Source: Antedon bifida (taxonomy: Eukaryota; Echinodermata; Crinoidea; Comatulida; Antedonidae). From it: a DNA stretch of 64,000 nt. Positions 52,542 through 63,950 of the stretch are shown here, in pieces. A program made the position numbers and the translations under genes. The notes under the pieces were generated by a model. The model was not told where the DNA came from. It searched no databases and was given only the letters and a program-made list of their open reading frames with translations. The stretch spans positions 12,753,820 to 12,817,819 of the forward strand of contig OY727096.1 in assembly GCA_963402885.1 (NCBI GenBank), in the 5' to 3' direction. Within the stretch, counting starts at the first letter, position 1, and each line of letters begins with the position of its first letter.

Positions 52542-53476
52542 TTGACAGAGTTTATTATGACGGAAACACATGAAGAGAAATCGCCGGTTGGTGATCAAGC
52601 TACATTAAAAAAGGAGTTGTTAAGCTCTATGTCGGCAATGGTGAGCAATATGCGAACGGATATTCTTCATCAGGTCCAAGATCTCTTTGCCGATCCAGGT
52701 GGATACAGCGATGTGTCCGAGCATTCAGATGACAGCCTCCCAGCCGCACAAGCAGTGCGGACTATTGCGGAGTTCGCGAGTGGGCAAGCTGACGCTACGA
52801 TGGAGCAACCTAGTGGGTTTGCGGACTTGGCGGCGGAATTTAGTACTGCGGTCCGTACGGGACCAGATATCGACGGGAAGCTTGCCGCTATTGTGGACGA
52901 CTTAATTAAGAGCCGACTGCCGCAACCGAAGGTGACGGACCTTGTTGAGAGGTATCCCAGGCCAATGAACTGTGGGGCTCTAGTGGCTCCTAAGGTCAAC
53001 GCGGCAGTGTGGAGTCAGCTTAAGAACACTACTCGTATTACGGACTCTGGCTTGCAGAAAGTTCAAGCGTTGTTTATAAGTTCGATGTATGCGATGTTAA
53101 AGGCTTGTCAGAGTCCGGTAATCGGGAGCTGAATCTCAAGAGACGAGAGTTGTTGAAACCTGATCTCAATTCAAGGTTTGCAGCGCTCTGTGGTTCATCT
53201 ACTCCTTCCACTACAGAGTTGTTTAGGGACGATGTCACCAAACAGATCGACGACCTGTTTAAAGCCAACAAGCTAGGAGAGAGGTTGGCGACCGTCAAGA
53301 AGGGACGCGCAAGGTTTCACCCATATGCTGGTGCCAGGCGTGGTGGCTTCCGTGGTAAGGGCGGTAGTCGACCAGGTATCCAATCCTCCCAGAGGCCTTT
53401 TTTAGGCGGAAGAGGCTCTTACCAACGGAGAGCAGGGGCCAGGTCGGCCACTCAAGCCAAGGGGAGCCGAGATTAA
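52542..53476 (+). pseudogene. DIRS-type element, gag-like part (fossil)
   Basis: A gag-like coding region of a DIRS-type (tyrosine-recombinase) retroelement. It is recognised by an acidic, coiled N-terminal region, a central block with PRPMNCGALVAPKVN, a block near 53125-53280 with LKPDLNSRFAALC and the ELFRDDVTKQIDDLFK helix, and an Arg/Gly-rich tail ending at 53476. The combination matches DIRS gag proteins of invertebrates. The part is broken (about one break). The matching reverse-transcriptase part lies at 60310-60990, displaced by a nested insertion. Residual coding similarity over the full length suggests moderate age. Confidence 0.75.
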
Positions 53477-53524
53477 AGGAGGTCAGTTTTATCGGTAGGT
53501 TTTCTTCTTCGATTTTTAGTCTCT

Positions 53525-53600
53525 ATAGTTCACTATGTCGGTCGGTTGGTCTGTCTGTCTATCTGTCGGTCTGTCTGTCTGTCGGTCCGGTATCACTATG
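53525..53600 (+). repeat. GTCG/GTCT microsatellite with conserved flanks, left
   Basis: TATAGTTCACTATG, then mixed GTCG/GTCT tetranucleotides, then GGTCCGGTATCACTATG. The same flanks and repeat occur at 60172-60274, on the other side of the LINE. Confidence 0.85.
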
Positions 53601-54125
53601 TGTTTTATCGCTTTCTGACCTTATCTTGATATCAGTTTAATCTAGCTAAGTCAATTTTTCACAGAATATTCCTTATGGCCAGGAATCGATGTGGTTATGT
53701 TTTCACGGTGCGCAATAAAAAATTACGCAGTCTACGCACGATTTAACGAAATCACGTTTGTAATCATATCTTCACAACCATGAATCACAATTAAATAAAA
53801 TTTGGTACTCATAAATTTCAGGGCATGAATCATCATATGGCAATACAATTACGTGCGTAGTGCATGTAACGCATGCGTACGCGCGCTTAAAAATTCAAAA
53901 TTTATTTTCGATGAAATAAGAGTACGTTTCAGGCAATTTTAAGCGTTTACAAAATTGCCATGAGTGCGCAGGTTTTTGCGCGCGCACTGCGCGTTAAATG
54001 TTATTGCGCACTCTTTTTGCCCGATTTCTGTTTTCTTGACTTACTTTTCAACTCGAAATTACGTTATACGAGCACGTCAAAAGTAACAGGCTACACACGT
54101 GTAAATTAAAAAAATATAAATGTTT
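53601..54125 (+). mobile_element. Diverged Helentron-like fragment
   Basis: It resembles the body of the type-A units: GTACGTTTCAGG, TTTTAAGCGTTTA, AAATTGCCA and GTTTTTGCGCGCGCACTGCG correspond in order to blocks near 33070-33140, and TACGAGCACGT to the block near 33240. Ends with hairpin and CTAG are not found. GTCY-type microsatellites are a known part of Helentron-related elements (HINEs), so the adjacent repeat at 53525 may be its 5' portion. Confidence 0.5.
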
Positions 54126-54743
54126 TTAAAGCTCAGGTACAGGCATGAATTTTAAATATAATATTTGGTTAATTGTACATAAATCAAATATTTGTAACAG
54201 AAATAAAGACGAAAAAACATGAATTTCCCTTAGATATGGCCAAATACAAAATTTGGCAAAATTCTTCCATAAAAACCAGGAAGACTTTTTTTCAGTAGTT
54301 AGGTAGTTAACCTAATGTAATAACATGTCTGGTGACTTCCTAGAAGGTGAAAAAAGATGGTGGATATACGGTGGATAATTTTTGCTATAGCATGAAAATA
54401 GAAAGCTGAAATTGAATAAAAATACCAGAAATGTAATATTCAAGTTATATTACCTATATTTAGTTATTTTTTACCACACCGTTTATTTTTCATAGCTTTT
54501 TAAAATGCCTCTCTATTTACAAAATTTGTGAATTTGTTAATTTGAGGAGGGCGTACTATCAACTTAACTACGGTATAGTTGTTTTCCGCTCCTTTAAATA
54601 CAGTTTTTTGGGACGATCTGGTAATTCATTTCGATTGTAAGTGGATACAATTATTTTGATTATTTGACAAAGGTATAAATAACTTGATCTTCTGAGATTT
54701 AACAATTTCCTGACGCTACACAGAGAAATTTGTTTTAAGCATC
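54126..54743. other. AT-rich stretch, possible LINE 5' leader
   Basis: About 600 bases without open frames or visible repeats. The last part before the ATG at 54744 may be the LINE's 5' untranslated region; its start cannot be fixed. Confidence 0.4.
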
Positions 54744-54912
54744 ATGTCTAAGCCTGCTAAAAGCACATCAATGGCGAGAAGAACAAATCCAAGCCAAAAC
54801 AACAACAAGACGATGACGTAATTGTAATCGCCACTGAAAGCGGTCACAATGTGGATGACGTAATAACCAAACAAAAGGACGAAACTCTCTCAGGTGTGAA
54901 ACCAATTTTTAA

Positions 54913-55674
54913 GACAGCGATGCTCGTGATAGATCTGATGATTATTTAAACGAGGAAACTATATACTTCGCTTTATGTGAAGTTATTAGCGGAGAAAATC
55001 TTGTAGGTATACAAAAGATAAAAAATCTCTGGAGAATTTATGTAAATAATCACAGTGATCGTGTCAAAATTATAACCGCTGGACTTAACATCAATGGTAG
55101 AAATATAACAATTCATGACATAAATCCATACCTACCTATCAATAAGGGTGTACGAGTGCTGGTGAAAGACCTACCAATATCTGTACACAATGACGAAATA
55201 GGAGTCGCCCTAAAGCGCTTGGGATGCAAATTAATCGGCAACATACAATATGTTAAATTCCGTATCAACGGGAAACTGTCTAGATTTGTAAATGGAGACC
55301 GAGCCGTGATCGTCGAAGACTTCAAAGGAAGTTTACCACGCTCTACAATGGTTAATGGCTTTAAAATTAGAATGTTCCACAAAAACCAGGTTGATGGAGA
55401 GAGATGTTTTCAATGCAATGAGACAGGACACAAAATCAACACGTGTCCAAATAAAACTCCCTTTGTATGCCATAGATGTGGAAAAAAGGGCCACATTGCT
55501 AGATATTGCAAGGAAGCCGAAATTCCAGACAAAGTATCTACAATGGATCATAGCAATGATGAAAGCGAAGATGAGACAAAAACACTATTTCGACCGACAT
55601 CTGGAGAAAGGTTTATTAAAAAAATATGGAAAAACCTAGTTGAAAGAAAACGAAACAAAATCAAGCAAAGATGA
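54913..55674 (+). pseudogene. LINE ORF1, CCHC zinc-knuckle protein
   Basis: The open frame gives about 253 residues between an in-frame TAA at 54910 and TGA at 55672. A likely original start is the ATG at 54744 (MSKPAKSTSMARRTNPSQ), in a frame that closes after 25 codons, so the N-terminus is broken. Two CCHC knuckles are intact: CFQCNETGHKINTC (from 55405) and CHRCGKKGHIARYC (from 55468), the nucleic-acid-binding hallmark of Tx1-type ORF1. The expected acidic-basic tail (TDTESPVEKRKKKRRRVREA) is in another frame at 55640-55843, implying a frameshift near 55640. ORF1 proteins coat the element's RNA in the cytoplasmic particle. Confidence 0.8.
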
Positions 55675-55856
55675 CACCATAAACGAATCAAATAAAGTAG
55701 ATACAGACACTGAAAGTCCTGTAGAGAAAAGAAAAAAAAAGAGACGACGAGTGAGAGAAGCAAGTCAACTTAGATACGATAAGTACTTGTTGCTTAAATA
55801 CATATCAGTAACACCCTATCGTAAATTATTAGCTGATAAGTAACGCTACCTTATTC

Positions 55857-58800
55857 ATGTCTTCCATACATTGTATTTCACTAAATGTGAGAGGTTTAAG
55901 AAATAAGAATAAGCAAAGCAATATTATAAATTAGTGCAATGTCCAGAAATCCAATGTGGTTCTACTCCAAGAAACACATTTCACATCTGGCGCTATTATT
56001 AACCATTTTAATAAATTATGGGGTGGTGCATGTTTTCACAGTTGTGGAACATCAAACAGTGCAGGTGTTTCAATTTTAATTAAAGATGAATGTGGCTTTC
56101 ATGACATAGTTGAATATATAGACAAACATGGAAGGTTTGTAATTGTAAAAGTAAACTTGAATAGCAAGTCATTGGTTTTCGTTAATGTTTATGCTCCGAA
56201 TAACAGTAAAATCAGAAGTGCTTTCTTTAGAGAGTTAGACAAAACATTAATGAAATACGTTGATTTGGATAATGACAAAATTATTATGGGTGGAGATTTT
56301 AACTGTATTTTAGACTATAAACTTGATAAAAAAAATAGCGCTGACAGAAGCGATAAATCTGTTTATACATTAAAACACTTCATAAAAAAATTGAAGTTAA
56401 AAGATGCATGGAGAAATAAAAATCCAAATAAAATTCAATTTACATGGCGAAGAAAATGCCACCAAGTATATAGACGACTTGATTTCTGGCTAATCTCAAA
56501 CAATATTTTTGATCATGATGGAATAAAATCTTGTGACATAAGACCTGCAATATTTACAGACCATCAGGCAATCTCAATTAAGATTGAGTTTATTGATTTA
56601 AGAAAAGGCCCTAGCTACTGGAAAATGAACAATGAACTATTACAGAATATTGAATATCGAAATTCTATTTATCGGAAAATAATTTTAAAAACACAAATAA
56701 ATGAAAATAATCTTGACCCTGAAATATTATGGGAATTAATCAAAATCAGAGTTAAGAATATATCAATTCTATATGGAAAGAAAATAAATAAAAATAAACA
56801 AAAAGAGAAACTACAAAAAGAAATAAAGCAATTAAATGATGCATTATTATATAGTTGCTCCAAAGAAACCATAGAAATAAACATTGAAACAAAAACTAAA
56901 GAGTTAGAAAACATTTATGATAATGAAACAAAAGGTGCATACGTACGTTCAAGGGTAAAGTGGATAGAAGAAGGTGAACGTAGCACAAAATACTTTTTAA
57001 ATTTAGAAAAAAGAAATGGTAATAAAAAGGTTATAAAAAGTCTTAAAAAATTGAACGGCGAAATTATAACAACCTCAAAAGATATTCTTCGAGAAGAGGT
57101 TAGGTTTTATAAACAGCTTTATGCAAAGAAAAAGATTCCTCTTAATGAAATAGAATCATATCTTAACAAAACAGATATACCATGTTTAACAGAAAAAGAA
57201 AAGAGTTTATGTGAGGGTATTGTTACCTTATATGAATGTGAAATGGCAATACAAAGTATGAAATCAAACAAAGCACCAGGATGCGATGGTTTGACAGTAG
57301 AATTTTATAAATGTTTTTGGGAAGAAATTAAAGAAAGCGTCTGTAGTGCTTTAAATTACTGTTATTGTAAACAAGAAATGAGCACTACTAAAAAACGGGG
57401 TGTCATTAAACTATTGTACAAAAAAGGTGACAAAGAATTGTTAGACAACTGGCGTCCTATTACATTGCTTAACACAGACTATAAAATTCTGACTCACATA
57501 CTATGTTCAAGACTTCAAAACGTAATTAAGACGCTAATTAATGAGGACCAAAAAGGCTATATTAAGGGTCGATTCTCTGGCGAGAATATTCGAATGATTA
57601 ATGACATTCTTCATTACACTAAAGAAACAGAAACAGAAGGTGCTATAATATCACTTGATTTTAAAAAAGCTTTCGATTCTGTTAGCAGGGAGTTTATGTT
57701 CTGTGTATTAAGAAAATGTAATTTTGGCGAATCTTTTAGTAAATGGGTAAAAACATTATATAGTAACACAGAGTGTATCATTATAAATAATGGATGGACA
57801 TCGAATAATTTTAAAATGGAAGGTGGAATAAGACAAGGTTGTCCTTTGTCAGCTTTGCTATTTATCCTTACAACAGAAGTAATGGCTTGTAATATAAGGA
57901 ATGATTTAATCTATAAAGGAATACCAGTTCCTAAAAAAGATAGTGATTGAGGTGCGTATTGCGCAGCTTGCTGACGATACGGTGTTGTTTGTCGGAAATG
58001 ACAAAAGTATAAGTAGGAGTGTAAAAATTGTAAAAGAATTTTGTAAAGTGTCTGGTATGTGTTTAAATGAGCATAAAACCAACGCCATGTGGATAGGTAA
58101 AAATAGAAATAGAATTGAGAAGCCTGGTAAGCTGAATTGGGTAGATAAACCAATTAAGATATTAGGGATCTATATTGGATACAATACCAGATTGTGCAAA
58201 GAGTTAAACTGGGATGCTAAAATGATAAACTTTGAAAGATTACTGAATACTTGGAAAATGAGAGATCTAACATATTATGGTAAGGTGACAATTCTAAAAA
58301 GTCTCGCATTGTCAAAATTGATATACAATGCTTCAATTATAGATGTACCTAACCATGTTATCGCGAAAGTAAATAAATTGTCATATGAATTCTTGTGGAA
58401 TGGAACAAAAGAAAAAATAAAAAGAAAAACATTAATTGGAAAACCGTTAGAAGGAGGCATTGGAATGCCTGATTTCTCACTACAAGTAAAATCACTTAAA
58501 ATTAAATGGGCGAGAAATCTCCTATCGAGAAAACATGTAAGGTGGAAATTGTTGCCTTTGCATTACATCAATAGAATAGGTAATGAGAATATTTTATTCA
58601 GTATGTCATGCATAAATCTCACTAATCAGAAGATCTTTCAAGGTATACCATTATTTTATTTAAAAGTTATTGAGAGCTGCGTCGATTTTAACAAGGTTGA
58701 CGTTGAAACTATCAGTAATTATGAACAGATTGTTGAACAATATTTATGGGGAAAAAAGAATATTAAAATAAATAACAAGGCTTTATTTTATAAAAATTGG

Positions 58801-59551
58801 GTTTCATCAGGGTTTACAAAAGTGAAACACGTTGTTTCCTTTAATCGTTTATTAAACCCAAGTGAAATAAAGAATAATTTGGGTATAAAAAGAAATTGGA
58901 TTAGTGAATACACTACACTTGTTGAGGCAATTCCAAAAATGTGGATAAATGTAATTAAGAAAAACAATAAACAGGTAAATAATATGGTTACAAAATGTGA
59001 CGTAATCGATACAATTTTAGGAACGACCAAAAGATGCATATTTATACTTTGTCGACAGCATTTTTATTCCTCCTCAATGTATACGTAAATGGGAGAATGT
59101 CTTTAAAATTACAATAAAATGGCCAGAAGTTTGGAAACAAAAAGTATTAAATGAAAAAAACAAAAAATATGCACAATTTAATTATAAATTGTTGAATCGG
59201 ACTATTCCTACCAATAGTCGATTATATATGTGGAATATTAAGAGTACTAGTAAATGCAATAATTGTGATGCCTTTGACGATGAAAAACACATGTTCTTTG
59301 AATGTCCAGGTAACAAGAATTTATGGAGAAATATAGATAAAAGTTTTAAAAATATTGATGGTAGTAAAAGCTCTTTTAAAGAGCTCATTTTTGGCAGTGG
59401 AAATTGTACAAAAAACCAATTATATACCATCGCTACCTATTCTATTTATAAAATAAAAATATATAATGAATTAAAAAAACCGTTTTGTCAAAATCCATGG
59501 GTGGTCTTTAAATCTAATGTAGTTGATATGACTGCCGTAGGTTTGATTTAA
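55857..59551 (+). pseudogene. LINE ORF2: endonuclease and reverse transcriptase
   Basis: About 1230 codons. The ATG at 55857 starts MSSIHCISLNVRGLRNKNKQ; a TAG at 55932 follows after 25 codons, then the frame is open to 57950. The endonuclease covers about residues 1-245: LNVRGLR, LLQETHF, VNVYAPNN, GGDFNC, RRLDFW, TDHQAI. The reverse transcriptase follows: APGCDGL (about 474), NWRPITLLN, DQKGYIKGR, SLDFKKAFDS (about 598), GGIRQGCPLSALLF. The catalytic LADD is in a second frame (57943-59088), so there is a frameshift near 57945. A further shift near 59060 leads to the last frame, with CNNCDAFDDEKHMFFEC (from 59252), a zinc motif typical of this group. Catalytic residues are intact. One stop and two shifts suggest a fairly young but dead copy. 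Confidence 0.9.
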
Positions 59552-60150
59552 ATGTGTTTTTATTATATTTATTTTACCATACAATGTAGCATAATTATAT
59601 TGCATGAATTAATTTTAAATATATTCAGTTTATGTTACACAAGAAAAGTGAAAAAAAAATCTGCAATGCAAATGGTGCTAGTTTTTTTTAAAACAAACAA
59701 ATGAAAATGTGTAAACTATTTTAAAACGGGATAGATGATAATGATGATCCTGTCAAGTGTATAGCAAAATATAAGAAAATTAATGAAAAAGGGAGTAATA
59801 TACAGAATTCATATATGTAAAAATGTTACTTATGAACTGTAACGACATTTACAAGTTAAATAATACGATTTTATGTAATATGAGATAATATGAATGTGAA
59901 TAAAAGTGGTGTTTGCGCCACAAAAGAGAAAAAAGAAAAATTGTGTACAAAAGAATAGATTTTACTGTGTAATTTGAACTATCCTCCCACTGATAAGAAA
60001 GTGCTTATTTTCAACAAGCTCGTGTAACACAAATAAAATCCCAAAAATTATGAAACATAGGGGAAACTATAGATCGATAATTATTGGAATGTATGATCAA
60101 TAGAAATTTTTCGCCCGCACCTGGCCTTTAAACATTTCAACATTTTTAAA
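59552..60150. other. LINE 3' region, AT-rich
   Basis: About 600 AT-rich bases after the ORF2 stop with no open frame, presumably the 3' untranslated region at least in its first part. No poly(A) or short tail repeat marks the end. Confidence 0.5.
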
Positions 60151-60171
60151 CATGTTCAGTAATTTCGGTCA

Positions 60172-60274
60172 GTATAGTTCACTATGTCGGTCGGTCGGTC
60201 GGTCGGTCTGTCTGTCTGTCGGTCGGTCTGTCTGTCGGTCTGTCGGTCTGTCTGTCGGTCCGGTATCACTATGC
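60172..60274 (+). repeat. GTCG/GTCT microsatellite with conserved flanks, right
   Basis: The same TATAGTTCACTATG start and GGTCCGGTATCACTATG end as at 53525-53600, but with a longer tetranucleotide run. After it the sequence returns to DIRS-type coding similarity. Confidence 0.85.
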
Positions 60275-60309
60275 ATTGTAGCACGCGACTTAATGGCTGT
60301 TGGCCTTGT

Positions 60310-60990
60310 TAACCATAATGTTCCCTTCGTCGCTGGCCAGTTGAGATTTCACATTGATCAATAGAGGGGTATCACTTCGGATCCGTTTATTCTGTCTTGT
60401 GTTAGCAATTGCCGAATTGAGTTTGATACCTATCCATCGCAGTCTAGCTATAACCGCCATCCTGAGGCTCAGTTCTCGGTGGCTGAGCAACGGGCCATTG
60501 ATTCCGAAATTGCGGACTTTCAGACTAAGAAAATTATCGAGCGCTCGAGGTCGGAGGAGGATGAATTTATTTCTCCGATTTTCATCCGACCGAAGAAGGA
60601 GCCAGGGAAATTTCGGGTGATTTTTAATCTTAAGAAGCTCAATGAATCGGTCACATATAGGCATTTTAAGATGGAGACTTTGGAGTCGGCGATAAAGTTA
60701 ATGAAACCTTTGTGTTACATGTCGTTTATCGACTTGCGGGACGCGTATTATTCGGTGCCTATGGCGGTCAAGCATAAGCGTTTGTATGGAAAGGGGAACT
60801 TTTCAATTTAACGCTCTACCTATGGGTCTTACTAGCAGCCCGCGCATTTTCACAAAAATTTTAAAATCTGTCTTTGCGTCCTTGCGTAGGCAATTTGTTT
60901 TGTGGTTCACCCTAAGAAATCGATTGTTGAGCCTACGCAACGGCTCCATGTCCATGTTAAAAGAAGTCAGAATGCATGCTATTTAATATA
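60310..60990 (+). pseudogene. DIRS-type element, reverse-transcriptase part (fossil)
   Basis: N-terminal part of a DIRS-type polymerase region. Similarity begins near 60320 (FVAGQLRFHID) and includes FRVIFNLKKLNES, the catalytic-region block FIDLRDAYYSVPM and LPMGLTSSP. RNase H, methyltransferase-like and tyrosine-recombinase parts are not seen, so the element is truncated as well as broken (several breaks). Together with 52542-53476 it represents one element divided by the Helentron-like/LINE block. Moderate age. Confidence 0.75.
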
Positions 60991-61164
60991 TCGTACGGAA
61001 GATAAGCTTTTCTGACATGACCAATATATCAATTTTCCTGAAAATCAATAGGCATGTTCTGTAAGTATATAACTATGTACAGAATGAGATAAGGAAGGAC
61101 ACACGCTGGTACTAAAAAACTAATTATCAACTAACAATAGATTAATGTGAATAATAATATAACA
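60991..61164. other. Short AT-rich spacer
   Basis: AT-rich bases after the DIRS fragment with no recognised feature. Confidence 0.4.
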
Positions 61165-61210
61165 GACACGCGATCGATTACATATACCTCCTTGGCGGAG
61201 GTAAATAACA
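61165..61210 (+). repeat. CCTCC repeat, 3' end, third copy
   Basis: ACACGCGATCGATTA followed by the hairpin ACCTCC-TTGGC-GGAGGT, the same end as at 51270-51312 but with a perfect stem. Confidence 0.75.
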
Positions 61211-61608
61211 TGTTTTAGAAGGATTGCAAGAATTAATAAAAATTATAAATGAGAAAATGAGAATATAACAAGATTATTAGTGGAACACACTCACTAAAGA
61301 GAAAAAAAGATTCTGCTTTCAGTAAACAAATCACTAAACTAAATTTATTAAAACCTTCAGTACAATTCGTATTCCGATTAATTTGATAGGTCTCAGTATA
61401 CTCACAAACCTCCACCCCTCTTTAATCACACCCCACACTCGGGTGTTTTTAAAAAATAAATCCTTCCCAGTAAAAATTTCAACTTCAGCTTCATAATGAG
61501 AGGCAAATGGTGTAAGTATTCTATAAATTGTGTATTGGCCAATGATTAAAATATCTAATTTTGATACAGCTGAATTACCTCTGCCCCAGCCTTCTTTCTC
61601 AACAAACC
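61211..61608. other. Spacer before TTAA element copy 2
   Basis: About 400 AT-rich bases. A 60-codon minus-strand frame is present but has no recognisable content. No repeat is seen. Confidence 0.4.
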
Positions 61609-62146
61609 TTAAGAGCCATTGTCTGTAAAAATCAAAGATTTGGTGGCAGATGTAAAAAAATGGATTTCGCTCAAATTTTTACCATGAATAGACATTTCAA
61701 TAAAAAGCATATCTACAACATTCATTTTAATTTTTAGCCTACGTTGCCATGACAACGGTCAATTATCCAAATTTTGATGTTTTTGCCATTTTTCACAGAT
61801 TTTCTATAGTGAAAAAGTACAAACTTGTATACTTATTTTAACCAAAAATACTTACAGTATACAGTTTTTGTTTATAGCAGTGTAAATAACATGTATTGAG
61901 TTCCATTTAATGTAGAAAAAAAAAATTTACAAAATGGAGTTTGGTTGATACCATTAATTTAAAAAGGGGTGTTTTTAAAAAATTCTTTTTTTTTTGTAAA
62001 AGTATACCTCATAAAGGTACCTATAACTTCCAAAGTGGTGTTTTTATATCAATGAACTTTTTGTAATTTGATAGTCAATAGGTTTGTCAACAATAATCAC
62101 GAAAAAAACACTGGGGTAAATTTCGTACATAGGTTTTGTGTTGCCA

Positions 62147-62341
62147 GGAAAATACAAAAAATACAAAAAAATACAAACAAAATATCAACAACAAAACACA
62201 TGAAACACAATTTAAATATGGCTAATACAATAATAAAATGTATATGTGGCTTGTCATAATGCTACTAGAGTCATACGAATAGTCTAGATAAAATAGGAGA
62301 ATGTGTTGCCAGGTTTATTTCAATTAATTGCCAGAAAAAAA
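62147..62341. other. 0.2-kb insertion found only in copy 2
   Basis: Copy 1 reads GTGTTGCCATTATTTTGC without a break; copy 2 has about 195 extra bases after GTTGCCA. GTGTTGCCAGG occurs at the start (about 62138) and again near 62303, and ATTGCCAG near 62328, so the insertion is bordered by short repeats. It is A-rich at its left side (AAATACAAAAAATACAAAA). Confidence 0.65.
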
Positions 62342-63368
62342 CATTATTTTGCATTGAAATATTTAGTTGATGGAAAATAATGTTAAACATTGACATAATT
62401 GCGTCAATGGCTTTTATAAATTTTTACATCTATTTTGTGTAAAGAGATACAGAAAGACCTCCCAAAAATCTGACCTTGTAAATAGGACATTTGAGGTCAA
62501 AAGGGGTCAGAATGCAAAACAGGACAGGTCCCCACTTTACTACAACTATTAATGTTTGAATAAAATTTACATAGTTCATAAAAAATTCTCAACAATTTTT
62601 ATTTTTTACCTATAGTGTTACCTTAGCAACCATTTCTATGTGTAACTAAGGAAAGTAATTTAAAAAAACCCCGTAAAAAATGGCGTTTTTATGAATACAA
62701 AGAATTTAATGCATTTGTAATTTTTCTCAATTTTACTTCTACTGCATTCTAATAATCTTAAAGTGATGACAAACTTGACCTTGTAAATTCATTCTGAGGT
62801 CAAATGAGGTCAACATTTTACCATAGTAACTGTTTCTATGCGAAAATATTATTAAAAATAAGGGTTTTTCATAAATAAAAACCATTTTTTTTACATAGTT
62901 TTACATTTCTACTTTTTGCCAAATTTACTTTAAATACTGAATCCTAATAATCTCAGAAAGAAAGTCTTGACAAATCTGATTAAAGGTAAAAAATTGACCT
63001 TTAGTGTTATCTTAAACCTGTAACTAAGGATAATTTTTTAAAAATAAAATATGGAGTTTTCATGGAAAAAAAATGATATCTTACATATTGAGGTCAAATT
63101 ACATCAACATTTTACCTATAGTGTACTGTAGCAACTGTTTCTATACGTAACTAAGTACAATATTTTTAATATGGGGTTTCATGACTACAAACAATTGATT
63201 ACATAGCTTTACTACTTTTTCCCAAATTTACTTACCTACTGAATCCCAGAAAATGTCTGACCTTGTGAAAGTGTCATTTGTTGGGTCAAATTATGTCAAA
63301 ATGTATTATTTATGTTATCTTAGAACCTGTTTCTATGCGTAACTAAGGATAATTGTTTTTCTAAATAC

Positions 63369-63950
63369 AGTTGAACCTCCCGTAAGTGGCCATCCTCGGG
63401 ACCTGGAAAAGTGGCCGCTTACGGGCGGTGACCCCTTACGGGAGGTTCTGCCAATAAAGGGCCAAAATCACGTATTATGGCTATACACGATATTCTTAAC
63501 AAAAAGAGCCTCTCAATTTTCCAGCTAATTGTATTATTATTTATAATCAGGTGGTTTAGTATTTTTTTAGCATTTTTAGACAAATTTTAAAAGCTTTTAT
63601 CATATGAAAATTGGTCGGTCAAAATCTGTGTAGTTTTCTCATCTCTTCACAGTAATGTTTTTAAAACCGCTTCGAAATAAAGCTAATATATAAAGAAATA
63701 CAATAAACATGGACCTCTAATTCATAGGTTCATGCAATAAGTATCACATTTTTCGGGTGGCCGCTTACGGGAGGTAATTTATCATACAAAAAATCTCATT
63801 TTTAGTATAAAAAGGTGCCCGCAGCTGCTTACGGGAGGTGGCCGCTTACGGAAGGTACCATATGCACTAATTAGATAGGAAGAACAAATAGGCTTTTCAA
63901 ATTGCGTCCGTTAAGGGAGGTGGCCGCTTACGGGAGGTGCCCGCTTCAAA
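63369..63950. mobile_element. Nested MITE with CAGTTGAACCTCCCGTAAG end, copy 2
   Basis: It starts TA-CAGTTGAACCTCCCGTAAG and has repeated CTTACGGGAGGTGGCCGC-type blocks at both sides of an AT-rich centre. A CAGT start after TA fits the Tc1/mariner-pogo group. The far end (GGGAGGTGCCCGCTTC near 63940) lies at the edge of similarity with copy 1. Confidence 0.6.

Larger units (their letters stand above)
54744..60150 (+). mobile_element. L1/Tx1-like LINE, degraded, near full length
   Basis: A non-LTR retrotransposon with ORF1 (zinc-knuckle nucleic-acid-binding protein) and ORF2 (endonuclease plus reverse transcriptase) in order on the plus strand. The C-terminal CCHC motif of ORF2, the strings WKMRDLTYYGKVTILKSLA and LADDTVLF, and two CCHC knuckles in ORF1 are typical of the Tx1 group of the L1 clade. 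It lies between two copies of the GTCG/GTCT microsatellite, inside a DIRS element. No poly(A) tail and no certain target duplication are seen; the 3' end between 59552 and 60150 is uncertain. Confidence 0.8.

Noticed and set aside
52670-53298. Other-frame and minus-strand frames over the DIRS gag-like region
   Set aside because: They are shadows of the gag-like coding sequence, which has family similarity in its own frames.
55333-59430. Minus-strand frames over the LINE
   Set aside because: They are antisense shadows of ORF1 and ORF2.
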